Source: RGIG3178 sp963674495 (GTDB taxonomy: Bacteria > Bacillota > Clostridia > Christensenellales > QAND01). Taken from it: a DNA stretch of 64,000 nucleotides. The notes under the pieces were generated by a model, which had not been told where the DNA came from, did not search any database, and saw only the letters and a list, made by a program, of their open reading frames with translations. Both the position numbers and the translations under genes were made by a program. This document shows positions 8,123 to 17,569 of this stretch, piece by piece (position 1 is the first letter of the stretch; every line of letters starts with the position of its first letter). The stretch lies in NCBI GenBank assembly GCA_963674495.2, contig CAXXLG010000001.1, positions 434,001 through 498,000 on the forward strand, written 5' to 3'.

Positions 8123-8950
8123 GTGGCATGGATCAGCATTCATGAACAAGTAAAAGATCATCATAAATTGCGTGATCTTGCCAAATTACTCAAATCATCC
8201 AGACAAGAAGCGTTGGGAATACTTGTGATGCTGTGGTTGTGGGGAATAAACAACGCAGACCGAGACGGTTGCTTATGTGGCTCCGATGCCCGAGATATTG
8301 CTGATGGCATCATATACCGAGCAACAGCGCCGGAGCATCTCATAGAGTGTTTGATAAAAAGTAAATGGCTTGATCAATCAGGTGATCAGTATATTATCCA
8401 TGATTGGGACATATGGCAAACAGAGTGGTTCAAAGCATTAGATAAAAGGGCTGAAAATACTGCAAGAGTCAGAGAATATAGAGCTCGGCAAAAGCAACAA
8501 AGCGAGAACTGCAAGGAAAGTACCAGTTACGGTAATGATTACAGTAACGATACTAAAGAGGGGTACGTAATACCCTCACCGTCACCGTCAGATAAACCGT
8601 CACCGTCACCGTCAGATAAACCGTCAAAAGAGAAAGTGATTATGCACGAAGCTGATGAATCAGCGCCGTGCTGCACATTAAGTCTCAACGATGGAACGGA
8701 ATATACTGCTACAGAAAGTCAAGTGAAGAAATGGAAGAGTTTATATCCTGCTGTAGATGTTATGCAGGAACTCCGCAATATGCAGGGCTGGTGCGACGCA
8801 AATCCAGCACGCCGCAAGACCAAGGCAGGTATCAAGCGATTCATAAACGCATGGCTCGCAAAGGAGCAGAATGAAAACAGTAACGCGAAAGCAGATCCCA
8901 TTCTCTTGAAGAGGGACTACAGTAAAGGGAGGAGTATTTTTGATGATTGA
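8123..8950 (+). CDS. Phage-type replisome organiser (DnaD-like replication initiator)
   Basis: This 275-residue protein starts with GTG at 8123, eight bases after GGAGG. The N-terminus (MAWISIHEQVKDHHKLRDLA, then EALGILVMLWLWGIN) matches the winged-helix domain of phage N-terminal replisome organisers. A Ser/Pro-rich linker (about residues 150-170) is built from a duplicated 24-bp unit, and a basic C-terminal domain (about 195-250) follows. Such proteins bind the phage or element origin and recruit the helicase loader encoded by the next gene, whose start overlaps this stop by 8 bp. Confidence 0.75.
   Translation: MAWISIHEQVKDHHKLRDLAKLLKSSRQEALGILVMLWLWGINNADRDGCLCGSDARDIADGIIYRATAPEHLIECLIKSKWLDQSGDQYIIHDWDIWQTEWFKALDKRAENTARVREYRARQKQQSENCKESTSYGNDYSNDTKEGYVIPSPSPSDKPSPSPSDKPSKEKVIMHEADESAPCCTLSLNDGTEYTATESQVKKWKSLYPAVDVMQELRNMQGWCDANPARRKTKAGIKRFINAWLAKEQNENSNAKADPILLKRDYSKGRSIFDD
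8576..8623 (+). repeat. Two perfect 24-bp tandem units inside the replisome organiser
   Basis: The unit TCACCGTCACCGTCAGATAA plus ACCG is repeated twice without change and encodes the SPSPSDKP linker. It can expand or contract by slippage without changing the frame. Confidence 0.85.
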
Positions 8951-9788
8951 AGAAATAAAAAGGATATTACAGTCCTTCAATGAAGCCAACAAAATGCCGG
9001 GCGATTACGAGGAAGACGGTTTTCTGATTTGTGGCAAATGCCATACACGTAAACAGATGGACTCAGTTTTACCTGCAAGTATACATGTACCAGAAGAAAT
9101 TGTCCGCATCAACGTAATGTGCGAATGTGCAACGCGAGAATTTGAACGGCAAAAGGAGTATGAGAAGCAGCGTGCAAATGAACAGCGCGTGCGAGATTTT
9201 CGCAATGACGGTATGCGACTTCGGGCATATATCAATGCCACGTTTGAAACCGATGATAAGAAAAATCCAATAGTCACAGATGCTTGCAGGAGATATGTCA
9301 AAAACTGGCAAGATATGAAGCAGAAAGCAATTGGCATGATTTTCTGCGGCGATGTTGGCGTGGGTAAAACGTTCTACGCCGCGATGGTAGCCAATGCTTT
9401 GATCGACAAGAGAGTACGCGTATGCATGATCACAACTTCGGATTATCTTTCCATGAGCTTTGATGAACGTTCGACGTTCCTCGCAGCTATTCGTCGCTAT
9501 AGGGTCTATGTACTTGATGACTTTGGGGCGGAGCGCAGTACAACCTATGCTGAAGAGCAGATGAAGCTACTGATCGATGCTATCTATAACTCGAAACGTA
9601 TACTGATTGTCACGACAAATTTATCGTTGATGGAATTGGAGGATAAACACCGAGCAATGGAAGAGCGGCGTATCTATGGTCGGGTGCTTGAAAGGTGTTC
9701 GACTCGAGTGATTGTCGAAGGGCCATCACGAAGACCTGAAAAAGCAATACAGCGCATTGAGATTGCGAAGAAAATCTTGGGATACTGA
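8943..9788 (+). CDS. DnaC-like helicase-loader ATPase
   Basis: This 281-residue AAA+ protein starts with ATG 8943 behind GGAGG. An N-terminal Cys cluster (CGKCHTRK, later CECATREF) is followed by Walker A GDVGVGKTF (about residue 138), Walker B VYVLDDFGAE, sensor-1 ILIVTTNLS and the arginine-finger region RIYGRVLERC. It would load the replicative helicase at the origin recognised by the replisome organiser. The pair is the standard replication module of temperate phages and integrative elements of Firmicutes. The gene is intact although its surroundings are decayed. Confidence 0.85.
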   Translation: MIEEIKRILQSFNEANKMPGDYEEDGFLICGKCHTRKQMDSVLPASIHVPEEIVRINVMCECATREFERQKEYEKQRANEQRVRDFRNDGMRLRAYINATFETDDKKNPIVTDACRRYVKNWQDMKQKAIGMIFCGDVGVGKTFYAAMVANALIDKRVRVCMITTSDYLSMSFDERSTFLAAIRRYRVYVLDDFGAERSTTYAEEQMKLLIDAIYNSKRILIVTTNLSLMELEDKHRAMEERRIYGRVLERCSTRVIVEGPSRRPEKAIQRIEIAKKILGY

Positions 9789-9899
9789 TGATGGGCTGCA
9801 AAGGTGGGGGGGTCATTAAAATACGCAGGTAAAAAACGTGACCGAGGCTCCACCGCAGTACAATATTTACTCCCCATATGAATATTTCAAAAGGGGATC

Positions 9900-10790
9900 A
9901 GTGATGGCGGGAACGGTAAAAACGCCTACACACGGGTCTTTGCGGGCACAAGCAAGCTCGCAATTCACTAAAAATCCGCATGAATTGTCAACAACGATCA
10001 GACGCAATGGTTGAGGGCACGCATACGAGAGTCTGGCCTGATAACTGGATGCTCGAAAAAACAAACAAATTTGTAATAGCCTGGGACGAACACATCCTTG
10101 CGGCGAAGGTTAAAGGGATGAAAAAAGGCTATATTTTAGGGCAAACATACGAAAGGTTGGTTTTATAACCCATGCTCAATAATCCGCGTTCTTCTTGTTG
10201 TAGTAAGCGGGATCAAAGAAGGGATAAAAACGCCAATGGATAAGGGTAATTATACGGAAGTGTGCCCGATAACCGTTAGTCAATTATGCGCATTCTTGCG
10301 CATCCTCTTGTTGTAGTAAAGGGGCGCGACAGGAGGCAAAAAGAGCTGCTAATCTTATAGGGAATGCGTACAAAAGTTGGGTTTGATAACCTGATGTGAA
10401 TTGACGCGAACGTACTTGTAATAATCGGGCACAGCAGTTTGGGTAAGAAATGGCCAATATTTGAGGGCAATAATACGGAAGTTTGGCCTTGTAACCGATT
10501 CCCGAAAATGCAAGAAAATTTGTAATAGACTGGTACGTACACATCACTGGAACGAAGATTAAAACGAATAAAAACAGGAAAAGTATGAGTTGCGTATACT
10601 AAGGTTTGGCTTGTTAGTCGGAGCACTATAATGCAAATCGATTTGTTGTAGCAACCAATGCTGAAACATCCTGGCAGCGAAGGCTGAAAGAACTAAATAG
10701 CACCATAACGCGTGTTTGAGGGAAATCATACGGATCTTGGTTAAAAGTGCAGGATCTCGGTTTTATCACTACGGATTTGTAATTCTGTAT
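9900..10790 (+). repeat. Degenerate tandem array, about seven units of 104-128 bp
   Basis: Units begin near 10013, 10136, 10240, 10356, 10463, 10585 and 10713. Each has a box like AGGGCAAnnATACGGAAGTT followed by TGG and a GATAACC-like end. About 25-30 bp later comes a second box like ATTTGTAATAG, or CTTGTTGTAGTAA in some units. Several units read as protein in the same relative frame (GTHTRVWPDN, GKHTKGWFYN, GNYTEVCPIT, GNNTEVWPCN; and KFVIAWDEHI, KFVIDWYVHI), giving a period of about 38 residues broken by frameshifts. The simplest reading is a decayed gene for a repeat protein. Structured-RNA or origin repeats remain possible. Confidence 0.65.
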
Positions 10791-10796
10791 TCGATA

Positions 10797-10823
10797 AGCA
10801 CCGAAGAATTCGGCGCTTTTTTA
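10797..10823 (+). terminator. Rho-independent terminator after the repeat array
   Basis: Arms AGCACCGAA and TTCGGCGCT (one mismatch) flank a GAA loop and are followed by six Ts. It ends transcription arriving through the replication genes and the array, before the recombinase operon. Confidence 0.75.
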
Positions 10824-11014
10824 TTGCAGGCGGTATGCGGTATAAAGAATAAATGATTATGTAGAAGTCGAGGGGGCACAATTGCGTGCCTCCTAATCAA
10901 GTAGTTTATGAGGTTTGGAAAAAGGGGTGAGTATGGCTATTGAACAGACGAAACGAATTCAAAACTTCATATTTGCCCGCTCCTTCCGACATTGGTTCAG
11001 GGGTGGTGGAGCGC

Positions 11015-11185
11015 ATGACTAACGAGCAGTTCAGGCGCGAAAAGAACTATCGGCTCGCCATGTCAATCGCAACAACCATGCTGAAACGGGAACTTATAAC
11101 CGAATCAGAATACAAGACAATTGGGGGAACATTCGTTGAAAAATACAAGCCGGTTATAGGGAGTTTAGATGATTATAGTTGTTGA
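11015..11185 (+). CDS. SHOCT-like small protein preceding serine recombinases
   Basis: This 56-residue protein starts with ATG 11015 behind a GGTGGAG ribosome site. It is a two-helix protein with basic residues (EKNYRLAMSIATTMLKREL, then ITESEYKTI), matching the short SHOCT-like proteins that commonly precede tandem large serine recombinases in Clostridia. It ends 48 bases before the first recombinase and reads in the same direction. It probably assists or regulates recombination, but no role has been shown from this sequence. Confidence 0.6.
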   Translation: MTNEQFRREKNYRLAMSIATTMLKRELITESEYKTIGGTFVEKYKPVIGSLDDYSC

Positions 11186-11233
11186 TTAGTCCCCGATACA
11201 GAGGTAACATGACACCTACAAGGAGGTAAATAC

Positions 11234-12538
11234 ATGCAAAGAAAAGTGACGATACAACTTCCTCAGGTGCCGATGTACCCTGACAAAAAGCGTGTTGCGG
11301 CATACGCGAGGGTATCCGGTGGCAAGGACTCAATGCTGCATTCGCTATCGGCTCAGGTCAGTTACTACAGTGACCTGATCCGAAACAACCCACAATGGGA
11401 GTATGTCGGTGTTTACGCTGACGAGGCTTGCACCGGGACGAAAGACGTACGAGATGAATTCCAGCGGCTTCTTATGGACTGTCGGACAGGGAAGATCGAT
11501 ATGATCATCACGAAATCCATATCCCGGTTCGCCAGGAACACCGTTACCATGCTGGAGATTGTGCGTGAGCTAAAACTACTGAACATAGACGTGTTCTTCG
11601 AAAACGAAAACATTCATTCAATAAGCGGGGATGGCGAGTTGATGCTCACCATCCTCGCTTCGTTTGCGCAGGAAGAAAGCCGATCGGCAAGCGACAACTG
11701 TAAGTGGCGTATTCGTAAACGGCTCCAAGAGGGCGAAATCACGAACCTAAGATACCTATACGGTTACCGGATTTCAAAAGAAACGATTGAAATTAATCCT
11801 GAACAGGCTGATGTAGTTCGTATGATCTTTGACGATTACGTTAACGGAATGAGCTGTCATAGGATTGCGATGAAATTACGTAGGTTAGGCGTTAAAACCA
11901 TGCGCAATGGTACATGGAGCACAAAACACATTGCTGAAATCCTGAAGAATGAGAAATACAAAGGCGATGCGCTTCTTCAGAAGTATTATGTCCAGAATCA
12001 CTTATCCAAGAAGCTCGTGAGAAACAATGGGGATTTACCCATGTACTATGCGGAAGGTACGCATGCAGCGATCATTGACGCAACGGTCTTTGAGAAAGCA
12101 AATAAGATCATGTCGAAGCACCGTGGGCAAAACCGACCAAAGACGAGCGCCGGCCGTTATCCATTCTCGAGCATGATTGTATGTGCTCGATGCGGCAAGA
12201 AGTACAAGCGAGTCACCAAATATGCACGCCATGCATGGAATTGTTCTACTTATCTCGTGTCGGGAAGCAAGGCCTGTTATGGCAAACAGATCCCTGAAGA
12301 TATCTTGTATGCATTGACAACAAAAACGCTTGGGCTCGTCGAGTTCGATGAAACCGTTTTCAAATCACGGATCAAAAAAATGCGGGTGCCGGGGCCAAAC
12401 AGAGTGACCTTTGTGTTTGCCAATGGACACGAGGTCGAGACCACATGGTGCGACAGATCGCGCAAGGATAGTTGGACGGATAAAGCACGACAACGGGCAA
12501 GGGAAAGAACGCTTCAGCAGAGGAGGAATAGGCAGTGA
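11234..12538 (+). CDS. Large serine recombinase (site-specific integrase/resolvase), first of two
   Basis: This 434-residue protein starts with ATG behind AAGGAGG. The N-terminal catalytic domain (about residues 18-160) has the nucleophile context AAYARVSGG, later ITKSISRFARN and the helix EIVRELKLL. A recombinase domain (about 175-280) and a zinc-ribbon domain with CARCGKKY and a later NCSTY/ACYGK Cys set follow. It is shorter than the second recombinase and lacks its long coiled coil. Large serine recombinases insert and excise phages and integrative elements at short att sites. The stop overlaps the GTG start of the next recombinase by 4 bp, so the two are translationally coupled. Confidence 0.9.
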   Translation: MQRKVTIQLPQVPMYPDKKRVAAYARVSGGKDSMLHSLSAQVSYYSDLIRNNPQWEYVGVYADEACTGTKDVRDEFQRLLMDCRTGKIDMIITKSISRFARNTVTMLEIVRELKLLNIDVFFENENIHSISGDGELMLTILASFAQEESRSASDNCKWRIRKRLQEGEITNLRYLYGYRISKETIEINPEQADVVRMIFDDYVNGMSCHRIAMKLRRLGVKTMRNGTWSTKHIAEILKNEKYKGDALLQKYYVQNHLSKKLVRNNGDLPMYYAEGTHAAIIDATVFEKANKIMSKHRGQNRPKTSAGRYPFSSMIVCARCGKKYKRVTKYARHAWNCSTYLVSGSKACYGKQIPEDILYALTTKTLGLVEFDETVFKSRIKKMRVPGPNRVTFVFANGHEVETTWCDRSRKDSWTDKARQRARERTLQQRRNRQ

Positions 12539-14130
12539 GGACAGCCAGAGCAGTTACAGTCATACAACCAACGATTAATCGATTGTCTACAAAGCATAGT
12601 ATTACTACTGCAACGAAGCGTGTTGCCGCCTACGCAAGGGTCTCTACAGATAACGCGGAGCAGTTGACAAGCTATGAAGCGCAAGTCGATTACTACACGC
12701 GGTATATAGAATCCAAGCCTGAATGGGACTATGTCGATGTTTACGCGGACGAAGGCATTTCAGCAACCAGTACAAAAAACCGCGAAGGGTTCAAGCGTAT
12801 GATTGCAGACGCTGAAGCCGGCAACATCGATATGATCATCACCAAATCGGTATCCAGGTTTGCACGGAATACAGTTGATACATTAACCACTGTGCGCAGG
12901 TTAAAGGAAAAAGGTGTCGAGGTCTACTTTGAGAAAGAGAACATTTATACAATGGATTCTAAAGGTGAACTGCTAATTACGATCATGTCCAGCTTGGCAC
13001 AGGAAGAATCAAGATCGATCAGTGAAAACGTGAAATGGGGCAAACGCAAGCAATTTGGCGATGGGAAAGTAAGTCTCCCGTACAAGCACTTTCTTGGGTA
13101 TGAAAAAGGTGAGGATGGATTACCCAAAATTGTCGAATCGGAAGCGGGGACTGTACGTCGGATATACAGACTTTTCCTTGAAGGGAAAACATCATCTGGC
13201 ATTGCGAAGATATTGACACAAGACGAGATACCGACACCCGCCGGGAAACAGAATTGGTGGAGCAGCACAGTAAAGAGCATCTTGAAGAATGAAAAGTATA
13301 AGGGCGATGCCTGCTTACAGAAATCCTATACGATTGACTTCTTAACCAAAAAGAAAAAGAAGAATGAGGGCGAGATCGCTCAGATCTACGTGAAAGACAG
13401 CCATGCGCCTATCGTTTCTCCAGAGGCTTTTGAGTTAGTGCAGGAGGAATTCGAACGCAGAAGCGCGGCAGGGAAATACACAAGCGCAATCAACTGCTTT
13501 GCCAGCCGGATAGTGTGCGGAGATTGCGGAGGATTCTATGGCAGAAAGGTGTGGCATTCCACCGATCAATATACATGCACGGTGTGGCAGTGTAATAACA
13601 AGTTCCAACATGAAGAGATCTGCCGGACGCCGCATCTCAAAGAAGAAGAAATTAAAAAAGCTTTCATCGATGCTTTTAACAGCATCATTAAAAACAAGAA
13701 AGAGATACTGAGAACGTACAAAGAGCTCATCAAACAGATCGCTGATACCAGTAAACAAGAGATAGAAATATCTGAAATTGATGTAGAATGTGAAGTCATT
13801 GGCGCACTGGTGAACACGTTGGTTACTGACCTGGCACGAAACAGCATAGATCAAAAAGAGTACGACCTGAAATATGCAAAATTCACAGCTGCGTACAACA
13901 GCCTCAAGCTTCGGCAGCAAGAATTGGTTAGCGAAATTGCGCGGATGAAGGCAAGGCGGAATCGGATGAGTGCCTTCATGAAGGAACTTAGAAAGCAAAT
14001 TGGATTACTCGATGAGTTTGACGAGAGTTTATGGTGTGCGACGCTGAATCACATGGTAGTCAAATCGGGGAATGATATAGTATTCCAGTTCAAAGACGGC
14101 ACCGAATTACCTTGGATGATAGGCTGTTGA
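12535..14130 (+). CDS. Large serine recombinase, second of two
   Basis: This 531-residue protein starts with GTG at 12535, with AGGAGG at 12521. The catalytic domain (about residues 28-165) holds AAYARVSTD with the active-site Ser and ITKSVSRFARN. The recombinase domain includes a HFLGYEKGEDGLPKIVESEA segment. The zinc ribbon has CGDCGGFYG with later Cys residues, and a coiled coil of about 110 residues (about 385-495) follows, as in serine integrases. Two or three adjacent recombinases are common at the ends of clostridial elements, where both may be needed for insertion. All key motifs are present, so it may be active. Confidence 0.92.
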   Translation: MRTARAVTVIQPTINRLSTKHSITTATKRVAAYARVSTDNAEQLTSYEAQVDYYTRYIESKPEWDYVDVYADEGISATSTKNREGFKRMIADAEAGNIDMIITKSVSRFARNTVDTLTTVRRLKEKGVEVYFEKENIYTMDSKGELLITIMSSLAQEESRSISENVKWGKRKQFGDGKVSLPYKHFLGYEKGEDGLPKIVESEAGTVRRIYRLFLEGKTSSGIAKILTQDEIPTPAGKQNWWSSTVKSILKNEKYKGDACLQKSYTIDFLTKKKKKNEGEIAQIYVKDSHAPIVSPEAFELVQEEFERRSAAGKYTSAINCFASRIVCGDCGGFYGRKVWHSTDQYTCTVWQCNNKFQHEEICRTPHLKEEEIKKAFIDAFNSIIKNKKEILRTYKELIKQIADTSKQEIEISEIDVECEVIGALVNTLVTDLARNSIDQKEYDLKYAKFTAAYNSLKLRQQELVSEIARMKARRNRMSAFMKELRKQIGLLDEFDESLWCATLNHMVVKSGNDIVFQFKDGTELPWMIGC

Positions 14131-14228
14131 TAATGGGAAGATCTTTAAGAATGAGTTATTAAAATAACAAAACAATTATATAACCAATAAATACATTGTA
14201 TGCTTATGATATAAGTATATAATATAAC

Positions 14229-14257
14229 TTGTTATTGTTCCATAAATAGAATATAAT
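14229..14257 (+). promoter_or_regulatory. SigA-type promoter for the small HTH gene
   Basis: TTGTTA (14229-14234) and TATAAT (14252-14257) are exactly 17 bp apart, in an AT-rich stretch just after the recombinases and 20 bp before the next start codon. Confidence 0.7.
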
Positions 14258-14276
14258 GTAAATGAGAGGTGAACAC

Positions 14277-14462
14277 ATGAATTATAATACAGCTCAAGAA
14301 GTGGCAGACAAATGGACTATTTCAAGAAGAAGAGTACATGTTTTATGTAATCAAGATAGAATAGTCGGTGCAATAAAAGTAGCGAACTTGTGGCTTATAC
14401 CTAAAGATGCCAAAAAGCCAATTGATAAGAGAAAAAAACATGAAAGAGATTCTTTGAAATAG
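14277..14462 (+). CDS. Small helix-turn-helix DNA-binding protein (excisionase/MerR-like)
   Basis: This 61-residue protein starts with ATG 14277 behind GAGAGGTG. The sequence has the MerR/excisionase-type winged HTH: NTAQEVADKWTISRRRVHVL, then the wing with GAIKVANLWLIPKDA. Such proteins act as excisionases or local regulators. Its position beside the recombinases suggests a directionality factor or a regulator of the following signalling genes; this is inference. It has its own consensus promoter. Confidence 0.7.
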   Translation: MNYNTAQEVADKWTISRRRVHVLCNQDRIVGAIKVANLWLIPKDAKKPIDKRKKHERDSLK

Positions 14463-14618
14463 AGAATAGATAGAGTGCAGAAAGTCAATTTTGTCAGGGT
14501 AGCATTGCTTGCCAAACTGTCCGAAAAATCATTGACGACCCTTCGCCTATAATACGGGGGAAATGGAATCATAACATAGTGTTATTAAACAAAAAAATAG
14601 CTTAAGGAGGCGAAACAG

Positions 14619-16757
14619 ATGAAAGCGAAAAATCTATCAATAGTAGTTATAGGTGATGAATTATCTGATTTAGAATATTTTTCAAAGACTATTTCAGAGG
14701 CGCTTCCTGGAACTGAAGTTTATATTGCATTAGATGCATTGGATGGTATAAAAGTTTCGAAAAGGAAAAATCCTGATGTTATTTTGATTGATATAAGCAT
14801 CAGTAAAGAAGAAGGTTTGAAAATAAGTCAGATCATTAAAAAAGAGAGATTTCTACAAGCAACCCCAATGCTATTTATAACTGACCTTGAAAGCGACCGC
14901 GAATTAAGACAAAAAGCCTTAAAAGCAGGAGCAGAGGCTTTTCTCATCAAACCAATAGATGATTCGATATTGATAACACAATTGTTGGCAATGGCAAAAA
15001 TAAAAGAAAGAAATATGCTTGTTTTGAATCGAGAAAAGCAGCTTGAAGCTTTGGTCAAAAGTCGCACAAGCAAACTGAATCAAGAAATTATCGAACGGCA
15101 AAGTGCTGAAGCAGACTTGAAGGCAAGCGAATCACTCTTCAAAACATACATTGAAAAGGCTCCAGTTGGCATTTTCGTATGCGATGCATTAGGCGCATAT
15201 ATTGATGTAAATCAAGCGGGCTGCGAACTAATGGGGCATACAAAAAAAGAGATATTGAGTCTATCCATAACTGATTACATGGCACCGGATCAGATCGAAG
15301 AAGGACTTGAAGGATTTCGTGAACTTAATGATAAAGGATATTTAGAAGCAGAATATAAAGTTAGGAGAAAAGGCAGTCAAGATTATTGGATAATCCTACG
15401 CGCTGTTAAAATTAATGACAACCGCTTACTCGCTTTTTGTACCGATATAACGGAACGCAAACAGCATGAAGCAACAATCGCCCACCTGGCTTCATTCCCT
15501 GCCCTCAACAAGAACCCGATAATCGAACTCAACGAGGATGGGGGCTTAAACTATGTTAATCCTATAGCAAAGGTCCTATTCCCTGATTTGGAATCGCTTG
15601 GCTCCAGCCATCCGCTACTGGCAAATTGGCAAACTATCTTGATACAGCTTTCGGCCCATGAAGACAATCGAATAATGAGAGAAATAAAGGTTGGAGAGTG
15701 TTTCTACTCACAGGCCTTCCAGTGCATAGAAGCATCCAAGACCATCCGTATATACGGCCAAGACATAACCAAGCGCAAACTTGCTGAAAAAGCTCTTGTT
15801 GAAAGCGAAGAACTATTCCGAACCGCGTTTGAAAGTAGTACTGCCGGCGTTTGCATGCTGGATAAAAATGGGAAATATTTCAAAGTAAACGATAAAGCAT
15901 GCGAAATACTTGGATACACGCGTGATGAACTTCTACGGAAAACATTCACGGATATTACATATGAAGAAGATATCCAAATCGGATTGGATAATCAGAAGAA
16001 GCTTATATCCGGAGAAATATCAACCGCGAGATATGAAAAGAGATATCTAAGGAAAGACGGCAGTGTTATTTGGGCGTATATTTCGGCCGCCGCAATTCGA
16101 GATAAAGATGGTCGATATAAAAATATGGTCACATATATTCAGGATATTACGGAAAAAAAGAACGCTGCCGAGAAGTCAGAAGCTATGCTGCACGGAATCA
16201 TAGATACGCTTGCCCGTGTAGTTGAGACAAGAGATCCGTACACCGCTGGACATCAGAAACGAGTAGCTGAAATAGCTGTCGCCATAGCGGAAGGCATGGG
16301 TTTAACAAAGCACCAAGTCGAGGCAATACATTTTGCCAGTATTATTCATGATCTCGGCAAAATCCAGATACCTGCCGAAATACTAACGAAACCGGGGAAA
16401 TTGACTTCATTGGAGTATGAAATGATCAAGTTACATCCACAGATAGGATACGATCTTTTGAAAAACATTAACTTTGAATGGCCGATAGCGGAGATTATAT
16501 TGCAGCACCATGAAAGAATCGACGGGACAGGCTACCCGAGAGGCTTAACAGGCGATGAGATCATGATTGAGGCAAAGATCCTTAGTGTTGCAGATTCGAT
16601 CGAGAGCATGTCATCGCATCGACCATACAGAGCAGCGCTAATCAGAGATAAAGTACTGGAAGAAATTGAGCAGGGGAAAGGCCATACGTATGATCCTGTT
16701 GTTGCTGAAGCGGGTATGAATGTGTTTAAGAAAGAAACAAATATCAACCCGAAGTAA
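14619..16757 (+). CDS. Response regulator-PAS-HD-GYP cyclic-di-GMP phosphodiesterase
   Basis: This 712-residue protein starts with ATG behind AAGGAGG. Residues about 5-125 form a receiver domain (DVILIDIS with the phospho-acceptor Asp near 57). A coiled coil follows, then a PAS domain (about 170-290), a PAS-like segment (about 290-400) and another PAS (about 405-525). The HD-GYP domain (about 535-700) has IIHDLGKIQIP and HHERIDGTGYPRG, with the metal-binding His/Asp and the GYP triplet, so it should hydrolyse cyclic-di-GMP. Partner genes downstream encode corrinoid proteins and a GGDEF enzyme. No sensor kinase for the receiver lies nearby. There are no membrane segments, so it acts in the cytoplasm. 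Confidence 0.9.
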   Translation: MKAKNLSIVVIGDELSDLEYFSKTISEALPGTEVYIALDALDGIKVSKRKNPDVILIDISISKEEGLKISQIIKKERFLQATPMLFITDLESDRELRQKALKAGAEAFLIKPIDDSILITQLLAMAKIKERNMLVLNREKQLEALVKSRTSKLNQEIIERQSAEADLKASESLFKTYIEKAPVGIFVCDALGAYIDVNQAGCELMGHTKKEILSLSITDYMAPDQIEEGLEGFRELNDKGYLEAEYKVRRKGSQDYWIILRAVKINDNRLLAFCTDITERKQHEATIAHLASFPALNKNPIIELNEDGGLNYVNPIAKVLFPDLESLGSSHPLLANWQTILIQLSAHEDNRIMREIKVGECFYSQAFQCIEASKTIRIYGQDITKRKLAEKALVESEELFRTAFESSTAGVCMLDKNGKYFKVNDKACEILGYTRDELLRKTFTDITYEEDIQIGLDNQKKLISGEISTARYEKRYLRKDGSVIWAYISAAAIRDKDGRYKNMVTYIQDITEKKNAAEKSEAMLHGIIDTLARVVETRDPYTAGHQKRVAEIAVAIAEGMGLTKHQVEAIHFASIIHDLGKIQIPAEILTKPGKLTSLEYEMIKLHPQIGYDLLKNINFEWPIAEIILQHHERIDGTGYPRGLTGDEIMIEAKILSVADSIESMSSHRPYRAALIRDKVLEEIEQGKGHTYDPVVAEAGMNVFKKETNINPK

Positions 16758-16911
16758 AAATATGGATAAGAAAGAATCAAACAAAGACAAAGAAAGCATT
16801 GATGAAGCTACTGCTCAGATCCCGCTATAGGATCGCCCAATATGAAAGTGATCCACAAAAAAGCAAACGATTCAAAAATTATTCAATATGAATAGCGAGA
16901 GGCAAACCATC

Positions 16912-17568
16912 ATGAAAAACATAGATCCATTAATCGAGGAATTTAAAAAAGCGCTGTTGCAGATTAATCGAATAAGAGCAGCTGAAATATTTGAACGTTG
17001 TTACACTCTTGAGAACAATTTTGATCTATTAGAAGAATTAGCCATCCAATCATTGGAGAAAATCGGTGCCGGTTGGGAAAATGGAACGATTTCTTTATCT
17101 CAGGTCTACATGAGCGGGGTTATTTGTGAGGAACTGATTGACAACTATTTGCCCAAGATGCTGATCAAGCGAAAAGATGAGCCCAAGTTAGCCATTGCAA
17201 CACTTTTGGATCACCATGCACTTGGCAAAAGAATTGTATATTCAATACTTAGAGCAGGCGGCTTTGAAATAATGGACTTCGGGCAGGGGTTGAGTGTTGA
17301 AGATCTCGTTGCGAAAACAATAGAGAACCAAGTCGAAATCCTGCTTATCTCGACACTGATGCTCTCATCAGCGCTGAAAGTCAAAGAAGTGAAAGAACAA
17401 CTGACTGCCCAAGGCGCCACGCCCCAAATAGTCGTTGGCGGTGCGCCATTCAGACTCGACAAAAATCTTTGGCAGACAGTTGGTGCGGATGCGGATGGCA
17501 AAAGCGCAACGAATATTGTTAATCAACTGGAAATCCTATTGAAAGAAAAAGCAGAAGGGATTGAGTAA
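16912..17568 (+). CDS. Corrinoid-binding methyl-transfer protein (MtaC/MttC-like)
   Basis: This 218-residue protein starts with ATG 16912 behind GCGAGAGG. An N-terminal helical cap (about residues 5-85) contains IGAGWENGTISLSQVY, as in B12-binding methyltransferase subunits. The Rossmann-like B12 domain follows with DHHALGKRIV at the site of the DxHxxG motif whose His coordinates cobalt, a SALKVKEV region after STLMLSS, and VVGGAPF near the end. Such proteins shuttle methyl groups on cobalamin between a substrate methyltransferase and an MtaA-type acceptor enzyme. The stop overlaps the next gene's leader; the MtaA-like gene starts one base later. No substrate-specific MtaB/MttB gene is present. 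Confidence 0.85.
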   Translation: MKNIDPLIEEFKKALLQINRIRAAEIFERCYTLENNFDLLEELAIQSLEKIGAGWENGTISLSQVYMSGVICEELIDNYLPKMLIKRKDEPKLAIATLLDHHALGKRIVYSILRAGGFEIMDFGQGLSVEDLVAKTIENQVEILLISTLMLSSALKVKEVKEQLTAQGATPQIVVGGAPFRLDKNLWQTVGADADGKSATNIVNQLEILLKEKAEGIE

Positions 17569-17569
17569 G

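Noticed and set aside
9900..10790. CRISPR array
   Set aside because: The units are long (about 115 bp), degenerate along their whole length and partly coding; there are no short identical repeats with unique spacers and no cas genes.
1..14130. All frameshifts being sequencing errors
   Set aside because: The breaks cluster in accessory DNA only, while about 42 kb of core genes have none; one break is a plain stop codon and others fall outside homopolymers.
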